Shown: piece by piece, positions 44,770 through 63,696 of the stretch
Layout of the letters: every line of letters begins with the position of its first letter
Position numbering within the stretch: the first letter of the stretch is position 1
DNA from: Metridium senile
Taxonomy: Eukaryota > Cnidaria > Anthozoa > Actiniaria > Metridiidae
DNA: 64,000 bases
Assembly: GCA_949775045.1 (NCBI GenBank)
Contig: OX459097.1
Location: forward strand, 5,099,185 to 5,163,184
Direction: 5' to 3'
Notes under the pieces: model-generated
What the model saw: only the letters and a program-made list of their open reading frames with translations
Databases searched by the model: none
What the model was told of the DNA's origin: nothing
Translations under genes and position numbers: made by a program

Positions 44770-47700
44770 AATGATTGATGATGGTAATGATGATAATAAT
44801 AAAAATGATAATGATGATGATAATGATAATGATTGATGATGGTAATGATGATAATAATAAAAATGATAATGATGATGATGATGATAATGATGATAATGAA
44901 TGATGATGATGATGATGATGATGATGATTATGATGATTATGATGATGATGATGGTAGTGATGATGATAATAAAAATGATAATGATGATTATTATGATGGT
45001 GGTGATAATGATAATGATGATAGTGATGACGATGACGATGATAATAATGATAACGATGCGGATAATGATGAGGATAATGGGCATCGATGATGACGATCGA
45101 TGATGGTGATGACGATGATGATGGGATAATGGGCATCGATGATGACGATCGATGATGGTGATGATGATGATGATGGGATAATGGGCATCGATGATGACGA
45201 TCGATGATGGTGATGACGATGATGATGGGATAATGGGCATCGATGATGACGATCGATGATGGTGATGATGATGATGATGGGATAATGGGCATCGATGATG
45301 ACGATCGATGATGGTGATGACGATGATGATGGGATAATGGGCATCGATGATGACGATCGATGATGATGATGATGATGATGATGGGATAATGGGCATCGAT
45401 GATGATGATAATAATGAACATGGTGATAATGATGATGATGATAATATCATGATAATCATGGCAATCATCATGAGAACGGTGGTCAAATGCACATTAACAT
45501 AGCTGATGCTAATGATGATAATCGCGCAAAATATTCTTCGTGATTAACCTGCCTCTTTGTTATTGTTTTTACCGATATTCCACTCAACAATGTTAATTGA
45601 AAATTCTCTTTTCCAAAAACTTAAAAAAAAAAAAAAACGTTTGTTTGTTTGATGTGTTATTACCTACCATGCCACAAGGGTTTTTTCTCCGAGAAATCCG
45701 GTTTTTCCTCCATTAGCAAAAATCAACATGTGAGGAATGATGTGTGAAGAATATTTAATGTGGAGAGGTAGGGAATTTGAGTGCCAGCAGAAAAAACACA
45801 CAATGTAGATCTGCGGTGGAAAATTTTAAATTAAAAACTTCACAACAGTTTTCAATACCTTCCCCAGGTACCTGAACCAGAAATCGTGGCCTGTATTTCT
45901 AGAAAAGGGTAATTATTATTACATGGAGACATTGATGAAAGAGTATTATGATGACGATACGTTCTCAGTAGCTGTGCAATTACCTGGACAAGGAGATGTA
46001 CCAAAAGGACCAATCAGAGGAGAGTTTCTGTGGACTGACATCCCTCGTCCTAACGCCACTGGTAGGTCTGTGAAAGAAAAGATTGCACTTTAGACGGAGA
46101 AAATTTGATTCTCAAACTTGAGTGCTCGTTTTTGTTACTCCATCATAATCACCATCATTATCATGATCATGAACATCATTTTGAGGGCCACAAGTTTATT
46201 ATAGCTTTTAGCTATTTAGTGTTACCCTCTATAAATATAGTTTCTTACTTACTTACTTACTATCATTATCATCATCATTGTTATCATCATCGCCATCATT
46301 ATCATTATCATTATCATCATCATCGTCATCATCATTGTTATCATCATCATTGTTATCATCATTATCATCATAATCGCCATCATCATTATCATCATCATTA
46401 TCATCACTTTTCCTCAGGCCACAAGGCACCCAAGTCCAACTTTGTTTAAAGTAATAACAAACTATTTCCTTAATCCTGCAGCGAACAGCGTAACAGACCA
46501 GGTCAATGTATTCCGCATTGCATCTGCAGCTGGTGCCAAAGCAGGGTCAACATACGGGCAAGCTGCGGCAGCTAAATCAGCAGCTGTGGCTGGTGCGACA
46601 GCGGGTCGGATTGCGGGACTACGCGCGGGTGCCTTTGCAGCCAAACTAGCAGCAGCAGCAGCGGCTAGAGAAGTCTTCGCCAAGGCATTCAATGCTACAT
46701 TTGCTGCGTATGGTAATCATCTTAAAGGTCTGGATGTTAGGTTATTTAATCTAAATGGAAACACCTTATCCAAACAAATACCGCTGACAAATACCACTGA
46801 TACAAGCCATGTGTATAATGTCCATATCAATCAATATCTTAATAGACAGATGTCATTTCCTAACCATGGAACTAATCCGAAATACCTTCCTGCAACCAAC
46901 AACCAGGGCCCTGCTCAGCAATCTACCACTAATCCCGTGCAATCTTCCACGGAAGCTGTTACTAATTCTGTAGAACTTTCCCTGGCAAACAACAATTATT
47001 CCGTACAGTCCCCTCAGAATTCAAATACTCCTCCGAGTGCCGGATACTTACCCGGTACTAACGCAAATATGGGACCATCTCCGCTATACGTTACATCACC
47101 GTATCCTGGTTCAGCACCGGGTATTATCAATGCAAACAATATCGGACAAGTCCAGGGAAGCTCAGGACAAGTTCTCAAGAAAATCCAATATGTGCAAAAA
47201 CCCAATTATTATAAATATCATGGACCAGCAAAAGGTTTGAAGCAACCAACAGGCACGGCTAAAAAGTCCACGGGATTCATGCAGTATCATTATAGAGCGA
47301 GTCAAGCACAAAGTAGAGAGACTGTGCAAAGGGCTTTTGATGGTAACAATCCTTTACAGACACAGCCTGTATTTACTCCATTATACCCGTCTGGCCAAGA
47401 TGGGGAACGGCGACAAGTGAGTCAAACAAGAGACACAGACGTTGGCCAGTTGAATATAAAAAATACTGACCAAAGTAATGTCTGGCCAACTCCTGTGTTT
47501 ACTCCTTTAGATACTCAGAAAACCGACCAGGGAGCTACACTACATTCTCAAGAAACAGTAAATCCTCAAACAATCGACCAACAAACTACACTAGAGTCTC
47601 AAGAGAACGACCAACAAACTGTACTAAACCCTCTTGTAAACGACCAAAATACCATACAACAAGATACTTATTCTAGCTCTACAAACAGAAGGAATTTAGA

Positions 47701-50700
47701 TGTTGATAAAATCGGTGCTACTGTGGATCCAATGACTCAGTTTTCTAAAGACAATTACCAAGATTACCAACAAAATCAAGTGTTTGATCCAAGACAAATA
47801 GAGCAGAGTGACTCTACATCTAGCCCGGGAATGGTTCCTGCAGGTGCACCTGGTCCAAATACAGGACCAAGAGAAGAAAAATCTAGTCAAGCGACTGATT
47901 TAGGAGCAAAAGAGAATGGCTATGTTACCGACCAAAAGCCACAGTTTGAGTCACTAGAGAGAAATTCCTCGAAAGAAACAGAATCATATAATTTAACTCA
48001 GGCTACAAGAGAGGATGAAATATTCGTTTACTATCCAAAACTAGGGGAAGACGCAGATGAAATGGCGAGAAAGCTAGTGTATGATGATGGGTGCGCTAGT
48101 AAAAGTGAGTTACAAAATATACAGGGGCGGGTCTAGGGGGTGTCCCCTCAGGTACCGGACACACCCCTAGCGCCGCAATTTCCCCTATTCTATTTAAAAC
48201 ATTCAGGGGCCGGACAACGTACCCCCTAAGAGCTTTTAAAAGAGCCCTTTATTTGCAATTGGGACACCACCCTGACAAATTTCTGGATCCGACCCTGATA
48301 TACCATTTCTAAAAAGGTAATCGTGTTGTAATTTGTTGCACACTGCATACCTCTTAATACATATTCCATATTTATGTAGCAGAATATTGAACATTGTAAA
48401 ACACCATGAAAAGACTTTGAAACATATGCTAGCTTGAACGCTTCGAAAAACAAACACAAATCAATTAACTTATCATTTCGTGCAACATGCGGTTTGCAGT
48501 ATTGGCACAGTATGCAGCAACACAGTTAAGGACGATCAGGGACGGATCCAGACATTTGTCAGGGGGTGTCCCAATTGCAAATGAAGGGCTCTTAAGGTGT
48601 TAGAGGGTGTCCGGTCCCTAAATGTCTTAGCTAGGGAGTATGCAAATGTACTAAGAAGCATGTAAAATAACAAACCCTGCATGACCGTGAGCACCGTCAG
48701 TGGCTGGCTCTGACATGACATACTAACTACATTCCTCATGATTGTAAGCCGCGTGTAAAGCGCATTGAGACGTATGTGAAATGCACTTTTAAGCACAACA
48801 TACTCTTGGCAGAGTCAATAGAGGGACTAGTTGTGAAACCCGGCGAACATCAAAGAGGGTTTGTTATGGTTTTGACTCGATTAACTCTGCTCTTGGTTGC
48901 TTTATTGTATTCTAGTTTATATGATTTATCTTACCATTCTAACTTGTTACCTCAACAGTCGTGTTCAACGCCCGTTACCGTATCCATTCTCTCGACATCC
49001 CTGCTTTACAACTGAACATTTCAAAAAACAGTTGCGTCAACTCGTTCAACGGTGAAATATCTCTGCGGCCATTCTGTCAGTATTTCTATATTCGTGAAGG
49101 TCTTCTACCACGTACCGATTCTGATGATATCTCATTAGAGTCGGCGTGTATACCCGATCACTTTCTTTCTCAACGGAACTATCGCTTTCATCTGTTAAAA
49201 AGAGACGGGACAATGCGGTTTGGTAAGTAAAGATTGAATAATACTACGCCATAAATATATATATTATGAGTACCGTCATGATCATCATTGCCATCATCAT
49301 CATTGCCCTCATCATCATCATCGTCATTACCTACAGTATGATTGTCATCGTCACGATCATCATTGCCATCATCATCATCATTGCCATCATCATCATTGCC
49401 ATCATCATCATTGCCATCATCATCATTGCCATCATCATCATTGCCATCATCATCATTGCCATCATCATCATTGCCATCATCATCATTGCCATCATCATCA
49501 TTGCCATCATCATCATTGCCATCATCATCATCATCGTCATTACCATCAGTATGATTGTCATCGTCACAATCATCATTGCCATCATCATCATTACCCTCAT
49601 CATCATTGCCATCATCATCGTCATTACCATCAGTATGATTGTCATCGTCACGATCATCATTGCCATCATCATCATTGCCATCATCATCATTGCCATCATC
49701 ATCATCGTCGTCATTATATGCCATTAGTATGATTGTCATCGTCACGATCATCATTGCCATCATCATCATTGCCATCATCATCATTGCTCTCATCATAACC
49801 ATCATCATTATACCATCATCATAATCATCATCGCAATCTTCATCATTGTCACCACCATCATCACCATCATCATCATCATCATCGTTATCATCGTTATCAT
49901 TATCATCATTGTCATTACTGGCATCATGATGATTGTCGTCGTGATCATCATCATCATCATTACAATCATCTCAGTTCATCATTGTCATTATCATTATCAG
50001 CATCATCATCGTCATCATCATTACCATCATTATTACCATTATCATTACCATTACCATCATTGTCATCATTACCATCATTGTCATCATACCATCATTGTCA
50101 TCATTACCATCATTGTCATCATTACCATCATTGTCATCATTACCATCATTGTCATCATTACCATCATTGTCATCATTACCATCATTGTCATCATTACCAT
50201 CATTGTCATCATTACCATCATTGTCATCATTACCATCATTGTCATCATTACCATCATTGTCATCATTACCATCATTGTCATCATTACCATCATTGTCATC
50301 ATTACCATCATTGTCATCATTACCATCATTGTCATCATTATTACCATCACTGATTACCATCATCATCATTATGAACTTATCATTATTATCTTAAATTATC
50401 ACTGTTATTACTTTAAACCAGCTCGAGAAGCCACGTTCGCATTCTACAAGACAATCTCGTTCCCTTCATCTCTACAAATCATGTCTTTCTCTCACTACTT
50501 GTGGTTCGTCTGTGAGAGTAAATACTTGAACAAAGTAAAGACGCAGTTAATCTTGGAATATATTAGATCGGGGAAAAATGAATTCGAAAGGTACTCTATT
50601 TGTACTTATAGTTATAATTATCATTACCATCATCAACATCAACCACAACCACCATCATCATCATCATCCCCGCTATCATCATCATGTTCTTCCTTAAGGC

Positions 50701-53700
50701 CCGGGCAAACGACTTCAACATTTGCTTTAACATGATCCGTTCGATCTTGTTGAATGGCAATATTAACGCTTTTAAACTCTTTCAACATTGTTGAAAAGTG
50801 TTGAATCGATGTTGAAAGAATTTAAAGGCGTTTAAACATTGCCATTCAACAAAATCGAACGGATGTTGAAGCAAATGTTGAAACCGTTTTCCCGGGCCTT
50901 TATCATCACCCCCCATTATCATCACTATCTTCACAACCATCATCATCATCATCACCTTATTCTCCATCAACATCACCATCTTAATATCAATCATCATCAC
51001 CACTATCATCATCACCACCACCATCATCACCACCGCCAACACCACCACCATCACCACCACCATCATCATCATCACCATCTTAATATCAATCATCATCATC
51101 ATCATCACCATCTTAATCTTAATTTCAATCACCATCATCATCACCATCTTAATCTCCATCAACATCACCATCATCATCTTCACCATCCCAATCATCATCA
51201 TCATCTTAATATCAATCATCATCATCATCAGCACCACCATCATCATCATCATCACCATCTTAATCTCCATCAACATCACCATCATCATCATCATCATCAT
51301 CATCACCATCTTAATCTCCATCAACATCACCTTCATCATCTTCACCATCTTAATCTCCATCAACATCACCATCATCACCACCATCCTAATCTCCATCAAC
51401 ATCACCATCATCATCTTCACCATCTTAATCTCCATCAACATCACCATCATCATCATCACCATCTTAATCTCCATCAACATCACCATCATCATCACCATCT
51501 TAATCTCCATCAACATCACCATCATCATCTTCACCATCTTAATCTCCATCAACATTACCATCATCATCTTCACCATCTTAATCTCCATCAACATCACCAT
51601 CATCATCATCACCATCTTAATCTCCATCAACATCACCATCACCATCATCATCATCACCATCTTAATCTCCATCAACATCACCTTCATCATCTTCACCATC
51701 TTAATCTCCATCAACATCACCATCATCATGATCACCATCTTAATCTCCATCAACATCACCATCATCATCATCACCATCTTAATCTCCATCAACATCACCA
51801 TCATCATCTTCACCATCTTAATCTCCATCAACATCACCATCATCATCTTCACCATCTTAATCTCCATCAACATCTCCATCACCATCATCATCTTCACCAT
51901 CTTTATCGTCCTCAGGTGTTCTTTCTCGTTCATACCGCTGCCTGAAGGCACCAACCAATACGTCAACTGCAAGGCAGTACTGGATCACAGTGTCCCCGAA
52001 TTAAAAGGCAGTCACATGACTGACAACATAAATAAAGAAACAGCAGTACCTAAAGGAGGTTAGACTAGAAACAAATGGTTTTATGATAAGATTTCCAAAC
52101 CTGATCAATACGGAACCAATTAATCGTCAATAAGTTCCAATATTTACGATATGAAAGCTATAAATTTAATTCTATAGAAAATCTGTCTAACTCTTCTACT
52201 CCAACGAAGGTCTAAAGCTCGAAACGTCAGTAAAGTTTAGTCAACATTTTTTACGACGCAGCCTATACTAGTTTACTCGCTAGCTTCCATTTTTAATTCT
52301 ATAGATGTAAACATTTTTAGTATACAATTCTATAGCCTGCGTAGCAAGCGTTTCTTTTCGGGGAAGAGAAAAAATTGTATTTTGGGATAGCTGTGTCGCC
52401 AATATGTATGGCCGCGCGTAACCTAAGACGAGTTCAAAAACGCTTCTTGCACCACAGGTTACCCAAAAAACGTTTTTTCAATTTTTTCTCCTTTCTCGCG
52501 ACAGCAACGCTTGCTACGCAGGCTAACAATTCTATAAAATGAACAGTTCATTTTATCTAGCTTGTCTGGGAAAACTGTACTACCACCCTTACGAGATCTG
52601 TAAATCTCATACAGATTTCGTCCTGATTTGCATATAAGTTTCAATTAGAATTTTCTCGACCATGCAAATATACTTTTATCTTAGTAAAATATGAAAGAAC
52701 TAACGTCGGGCTTTCAAAAATACTATACAATATTTGCGTCAGATCTGTATAAGATATGCGTCTTCTACTCGCCCTTGTATATCTCATACAGATCGGATGC
52801 GAATATTGTATAGTACTTATGAAAGTCCAACATTTAGTTTACTAAAACTGTCAAAATAAAAGTAAATCTGGCCGAGAAAATTCAAATACTGAAAAACGAA
52901 TGCAAATCATGAAGATTGTGTATCTAAAATACAACCTTCGTCACAGGCGTGATTTCTTTTGTAAAATTCTCATTAATTATTCATGAATTTTATAAATATT
53001 ACATATGTATTCATACCTCTTCTCTTGTTTTCAACAGCAGCTTGTCTTGCGCTCAACTTCATCAACAAGGCAGGAAAACCATTTCAAGTCTTCTCAGATA
53101 TCAAAAACAACAAGTATTTAGTAAAGAACAGTAATCTAAAGATAAAAACCATAATAAAGAGACCTGACCTACATAATCATGTGACATACAGAGCAAACTC
53201 TATTGATGGAGATGATATAATATTGTTGAATGGACTCACAAGCCTCACCGTCCTGCCACAGAGAAACTGTGATGAGTTTGTACCAGTAGAAGTTACCTCC
53301 AAACCAGGTATGCCGTCGATAGTTTAATATATTGCTTTGCTTAATAGGTTATAAATCTATGTCCAAGTAGAATACAATACATGTATTGTACTGTAGTGTA
53401 TTGTTCTATATTGTGTGTATTGTATTGTCTTCTATTGTCGTTCAATTGTTACTTGAACATGGATTTACAACCGCTTAATAGTCCCCTTAGCTACGCCATC
53501 TTGAAAGGTAGCCGGGCCTTTGCATCGAGACGGACGGTGAGCTTGCAATGCATGATAGAGAGATATGAATAATTGTCCAAGGTGTTAAAAAAGGTATCTG
53601 TAATTGCAAGCTCACCATTGGACTCGCTACGATGCAAAGGCCTGGCTACCTTTCAAAATGGCGCAGGGAACTGTGAAACTGAGAAATAATGAAATTGAAT

Positions 53701-54439
53701 GCGATAATATGTTAGCCAGCCTTTGTTCTTACGATCGATGTAGTACAAATACAACCCCCTGAGATCATATGTGAATCTTATAACCCTATGTTTTCAGTTA
53801 AACCAGTTGTTGTACAGCATAATCACTATCATTACCATAATGCACCGCAGTCCCCTCCAGTAAACAAAGGTAAGTGCCTCGTTCTTTTCATCTTCCGATC
53901 ATATAGCTCTTCTTTTCTTCCATCTTTTGAAATTTTGAGTTTTTATCGTCAAGATCATGATTATTAACACCATGATCGTTATCCTAATAAATCATCAGCG
54001 CCATCATCATCATTATTATAATCATCATCATTGTCATAATCATTATCAACCTCATTATAATTATCATCACCATCATCATTATCATAATTATCATCTTTAT
54101 CATTATCATAATCATCATCATGATCATCATTATCAACCTCATTATTATTATTATTATCATCACCATCATCATGATCATCATCATCAACCTCATTATAATT
54201 ACCATGACCATCATGATCATCATTATCATAATTATCATCTTTATCATTTTCATCTCCATCATCATTATCGTCATTACATCATAATTATCACCATCGATTG
54301 TCGTTGTCACCTTCATCATAATTTGTACATGTCTTTTTTATCATTCAACATAGCATGTCCACCACCGTGCTCACGCCCTCCACCATGTCCAACATCGTGT
54401 CCTTTACGTTGTTGCAAAAGAAACAACAAACCCACGTGA
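38190..54439 (+). CDS. secreted PA14-domain protein with Ala-rich block and minicollagen-like C-terminus (12 exons, 5' end missing)
   Basis: Exons: 38190-38234, 38403-38445, 42799-43023, 44485-44596, 45868-46061, 46482-48104, 48959-49222, 50422-50590, 51916-52058, 53041-53307, 53798-53869, 54354-54439. They join to 1080 codons and TGA. The first two are duplicated at 40400-40444 and 40613-40655. In order: a PA14 domain (about residues 33-200; RPGVYIEKWEGI, GPYTFYI, QLWFSKD), an Ala/Gly-rich block (about 215-265), a Gln/Asn/Ser/Pro-rich linker (to about 740), three exons of unknown fold with scattered cysteines (748-1028), a His/Pro segment (QHNHYHYHN), and the tail ACPPPCSRPPPCPTSCPLRCC ending KRNNKPT. 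Most introns are phase 1, usual for extracellular modules. PA14 is a carbohydrate-binding beta-barrel in many families. The cysteine tail resembles minicollagen domains of cnidarian nematocysts, so a capsule or tubule wall role is inferred. No signal-peptide exon was found. Confidence 0.8.
38637..39378. repeat. 54-bp minisatellite, array 2 (about 13 copies)
   Basis: The same 54-base unit as 36176-36978, in copies with GGCTC, GGATC or GGGTC variants. It sits between the two segmental duplicates, inside the intron after the first pair of small exons. Confidence 0.97.
39388..40848. repeat. segmental duplication, copy 2 (carries the second small-exon pair)
   Basis: The partner of 36995-38637. 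Small exon A (40400-40444) is identical to copy 1. Small exon B (40613-40655) differs in GGAAGC to GGCACC, giving one Ser-to-Thr change. Both copies keep the acceptors TTCTTGTAG and CACTGCAG and the donors GTAAAG and GTAAGT. Confidence 0.93.
41217..41636. mobile_element. TA-flanked MITE with pogo/Tigger-like termini
   Basis: A 416-base element flanked by TA has inverted ends CAGTAAAAACCCGCATATAA and GAACCA. The interior repeats AAGAACCACTTTAGCCTAA. A CAGT start and TA target fit non-autonomous Tc1/mariner-pogo elements. No transposase is present. Confidence 0.85.
42410..42798 (+). repeat. tandem repeat made of acceptor-like TATTTTGTAG units before the PA14 exon
   Basis: About ten T-rich units end in TTTTGTAG or TTTTTAG followed by CTATTTTTA, including three copies of TAGCTATTTTTAAAGTCTAT plus TTTATACTTATTTTTTCTAT. 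The real acceptor at 42798 (GTATTTTGTAG) is the last unit of the series. Confidence 0.85.
43115..44215. repeat. 88-bp higher-order GAT array (about 10 copies)
   Basis: The unit contains GATGAATGATGACGACGATG, GTGATAATGACTATGATCAT and ACTGTTGATGTTGATGATG, highly homogeneous from about 43200 to 44085, with degenerate edges. It is in the intron between the two PA14 exons. Confidence 0.95.
44640..45070. repeat. (GAT)n / (AAT) trinucleotide stretch
   Basis: Long GAT runs (for example 44676-44735) with AATGATAATAATAAAAATGA interruptions, in the intron after exon 44485-44596. Confidence 0.95.
45070..45412. repeat. 52-bp minisatellite (7 copies)
   Basis: GCATCGATGATGACGATCGA recurs exactly every 52 bases (45081, 45133, 45185, 45237, 45289, 45341, 45393), each preceded by GGGATAATGG. 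Confidence 0.97.
46140..46412. repeat. ATC-rich intronic stretch
   Basis: CATCATTATCATCATCAT-type repeats before the acceptor of the large exon 46482-48104. Confidence 0.85.
48124..48640. repeat. MITE-like element with long inverted arms
   Basis: The left arm (about 48195-48290) contains GGGGCCGGACAACGTACCCC, GAGCCCTTTATTTGCAATTG and GGGACACCACCCTGACA. The right arm (about 48536-48630) is its reverse complement, with GGGGGTGTCCCAATTGCAAA. About 250 bases of unique DNA lie between. It is in the intron after the large exon. Confidence 0.8.
49266..49850. repeat. 15-bp minisatellite CATCATCATCATTGC
   Basis: About 12 contiguous copies (49370-49530) plus shorter blocks separated by GTATGATTGTCATCGTCACG. 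It lies in the intron before exon 50422-50590. Confidence 0.95.
49850..50400. repeat. 18-bp minisatellite CATTACCATCATTGTCAT
   Basis: About 14-15 near-identical copies between 50083 and 50350, with irregular ATC repeats around them. Frames of both strands are open because 18 is a multiple of three. Confidence 0.95.
50696..50901. repeat. palindromic MITE-like element ending AAGGCCCGGG
   Basis: Inverted ends AAGGCCCGGGCAAACG and TTTTCCCGGGCCTT; inner AACATTTGCTTTAACATGAT and CCGTTCGATCTTGTTGAATG are mirrored by CATTCAACAAAATCGAACGG and GTTGAAGCAAATGTT. Confidence 0.88.
50905..51905. repeat. CAT-rich higher-order array
   Basis: Units of about 36-51 bases built from CACCATCTTAATCTCCATCA and ACATCACCATCATCAT, roughly 20 copies, ending just before the acceptor at 51915. 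His- or Met-rich frames are artefacts. Confidence 0.95.
52190..52292. mobile_element. interspersed element family 4, partial copy
   Basis: CTCCAACGAAGGTCTAAAGC, TCGAAACGTCAGTAAAGTTT, CAACATTTTTTACG and ATACTAGTTTACTCGCTAGC. It matches the family at 10548, 11405 and 58283. Confidence 0.75.
52332..52526. repeat. MITE-like element, TAGCCTGCGTAGC termini
   Basis: TAGCCTGCGTAGCAAGCGTT on the left is inverted as AACGCTTGCTACGCAGGCTA on the right. The same 13-base terminus occurs at 57311-58119. Confidence 0.88.
52640..52895. repeat. palindromic element
   Basis: ATTTTCTCGACCATGCAAAT..ACTATACAATATTTGCG is mirrored by CGAATATTGTATAGTACTTA..GGCCGAGAAAATTCAAAT, with inner CAGATCTGTATAAGATAT/ATATCTCATACAGATC. 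Confidence 0.8.
53478..53695. repeat. inverted-repeat element, family 3 copy
   Basis: GCCATCTTGAAAGGTAGCCG, GGCCTTTGCATCG and GAGCTTGCAATGCATGATAG, with the mirrored GCAAGCTCACC, GATGCAAAGGCCTGGCTACC and GGCGCAGGGAACTGTGAA. Related to 1498-1830. Confidence 0.8.
53955..54320. repeat. ATC-rich intronic stretch
   Basis: Irregular CATCATTATCAT repeats fill the last intron, just before the exon with the cysteine motif. Confidence 0.85.
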
Positions 54440-54534
54440 CACAGGGACAAGAACAAAGCCTATGTCACGTGACACAGCCTTGATATCACGTGATACAATG
54501 TCATATGATGCTAAGCATTATTACCAATCACGTG
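54433..54534. promoter_or_regulatory. cluster of four CACGTG palindromes
   Basis: CACGTG at 54433, 54466, 54487 and 54529; the first overlaps the stop codon of the PA14 gene and the rest lie in its 3'UTR. All are followed by A. CACGTG is the E-box bound by bHLH-zip factors. Whether the cluster regulates anything is unknown. Confidence 0.4.
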
Positions 54535-54750
54535 ACGTAACTGTGTAACTCTACTCCAACCGGTTCCAAGTTTTGGAGGGATCTAATATTCGGTAACATA
54601 AAACTAGCTGAGATAAAGGAAATACATGGAAAGCTAGTTTTGGCATAGCCATTCACAGATCTCCTTCCAAGGAAGTCAAGGTTTCCCCCGATCGAAGACA
54701 AGTACATATCAAACAACAATGAACTAGCTGGCTAGTGTTGTATAGAGAAG

Positions 54751-54778
54751 AATAAAAAACTTGCGGTATTTTAATAAA
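54751..54778 (+). terminator. polyadenylation signals of the PA14 gene
   Basis: Two AATAAA hexamers (54751-54756 and 54773-54778), 312 and 334 bases after the TGA. Confidence 0.55.
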
Positions 54779-55089
54779 AACACTGTGGAAATATTTCTAT
54801 ATATTAACATTTAAAATTGACATAAATGATATATTAGAAAAACTAACAAGTCTCTACTTTCACATAGCCATTATGCCTTCTGATTTTGAAGGGAAGCTAT
54901 TATAAATATTCAAATTTGTTTGGTTTGATTTGACTTACAATAGCTACCCTACCCTCGTTGCAAGACAAGTTGCAGAGAAAATTGCACCGAGTAATCGCGT
55001 CTTAAACGTATTGAATAAAGAAATATGGAGTGTATAGCAGAACTTTGCATAGCACCAAAGAAGATCAAGACATGGCAATGAAACACTGA

Positions 55090-55095
55090 TTTAAT
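55090..55095 (-). terminator. candidate polyadenylation signal of ACADM
   Basis: ATTAAA on the minus strand, 74 bases after the ACADM stop at 55169. Confidence 0.45.
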
Positions 55096-55168
55096 TTAAC
55101 GAATTAAAGTACATAAACTCTATACAAATATACTATACATGTATGTTGTACAAATATTGTCTGGCATG

Positions 55169-63080
<7,912 letters not shown>

Positions 63081-63089
63081 CTACAAACA

Positions 63090-63392
63090 GAAAACACAGC
63101 TGAACAACAACCCCAAACTATATTATATTGATGGTGAAATATTTTTTAGCTAGCGACCATGGCGCTCGGTGCCGCTGTATTTTCACATAAAGTTGAATTT
63201 GGGAAAATGTTATATGAATGAACAAATGAATGAATAAAGGAATTATTGAATTAAAACTTTATTTGAGAAGGGTAACACCTAAATAGTTAAAAAACTTACA
63301 AAATAAAATCAAAACAATATAAAATAATATAAAATGTTTAAAATGTGGTGTTCATGAGAATAGTCAACTGAGAAAATGTTTCTTTCAAGTGG
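63090..63392. other. intron or upstream DNA, no exon recognised
   Basis: Here and in 63697-64000 I looked for a mitochondrial transit-peptide exon for ACADM and saw none with a credible donor. Confidence 0.4.
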
Positions 63393-63696
63393 ATTTTTAC
63401 AGCATAACGTGCCTTACCGTGGCCACCCAATTAAAGTTTTGTACGTGTTAGCTCAGTCTTCAAAAGTTTCTCTTTTCAAATTGTTTGCTACACCAATTTT
63501 CAAATTTAAATATCCTAAGAGATTTTTTAGACACTTATAAACTTCACTCTTGTCTTCGCTTTGAACATTTCAAAGTGTTTATCGTTTGTCATTCGGTGTG
63601 TCTTTTATATTAAGGTCAAATTCTCGCTTTCTGATTGGTTAACTTGTACAAAACTTTAATTAGGTGGCCACGGTAAGGTGAGTCGCGCTGTAAATA
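63393..63696. repeat. MITE-like element with GCCTTACCGTGGCCACC ends
   Basis: The left end TACAGCATAACGTGCCTTAC, CGTGGCCACCCAATTAAAGT, TTTGTAC is inverted on the right as GTACAAAACTTTAATTAGGT, GGCCACGGTAAGGTGAGTCG, CGCTGTA. Confidence 0.85.

Noticed and set aside
49982..50353. CRISPR-like regular repeats (15-, 18- and 54-bp arrays)
   Set aside because: No unique spacers between the repeats; these are eukaryotic mini- and microsatellites.
53038..53040. Alternative acceptor three bases upstream (AACAG/CAG)
   Set aside because: Both AG sites keep the frame and differ by one Ala; the CAG/CTTG site was chosen but the other is equally possible.
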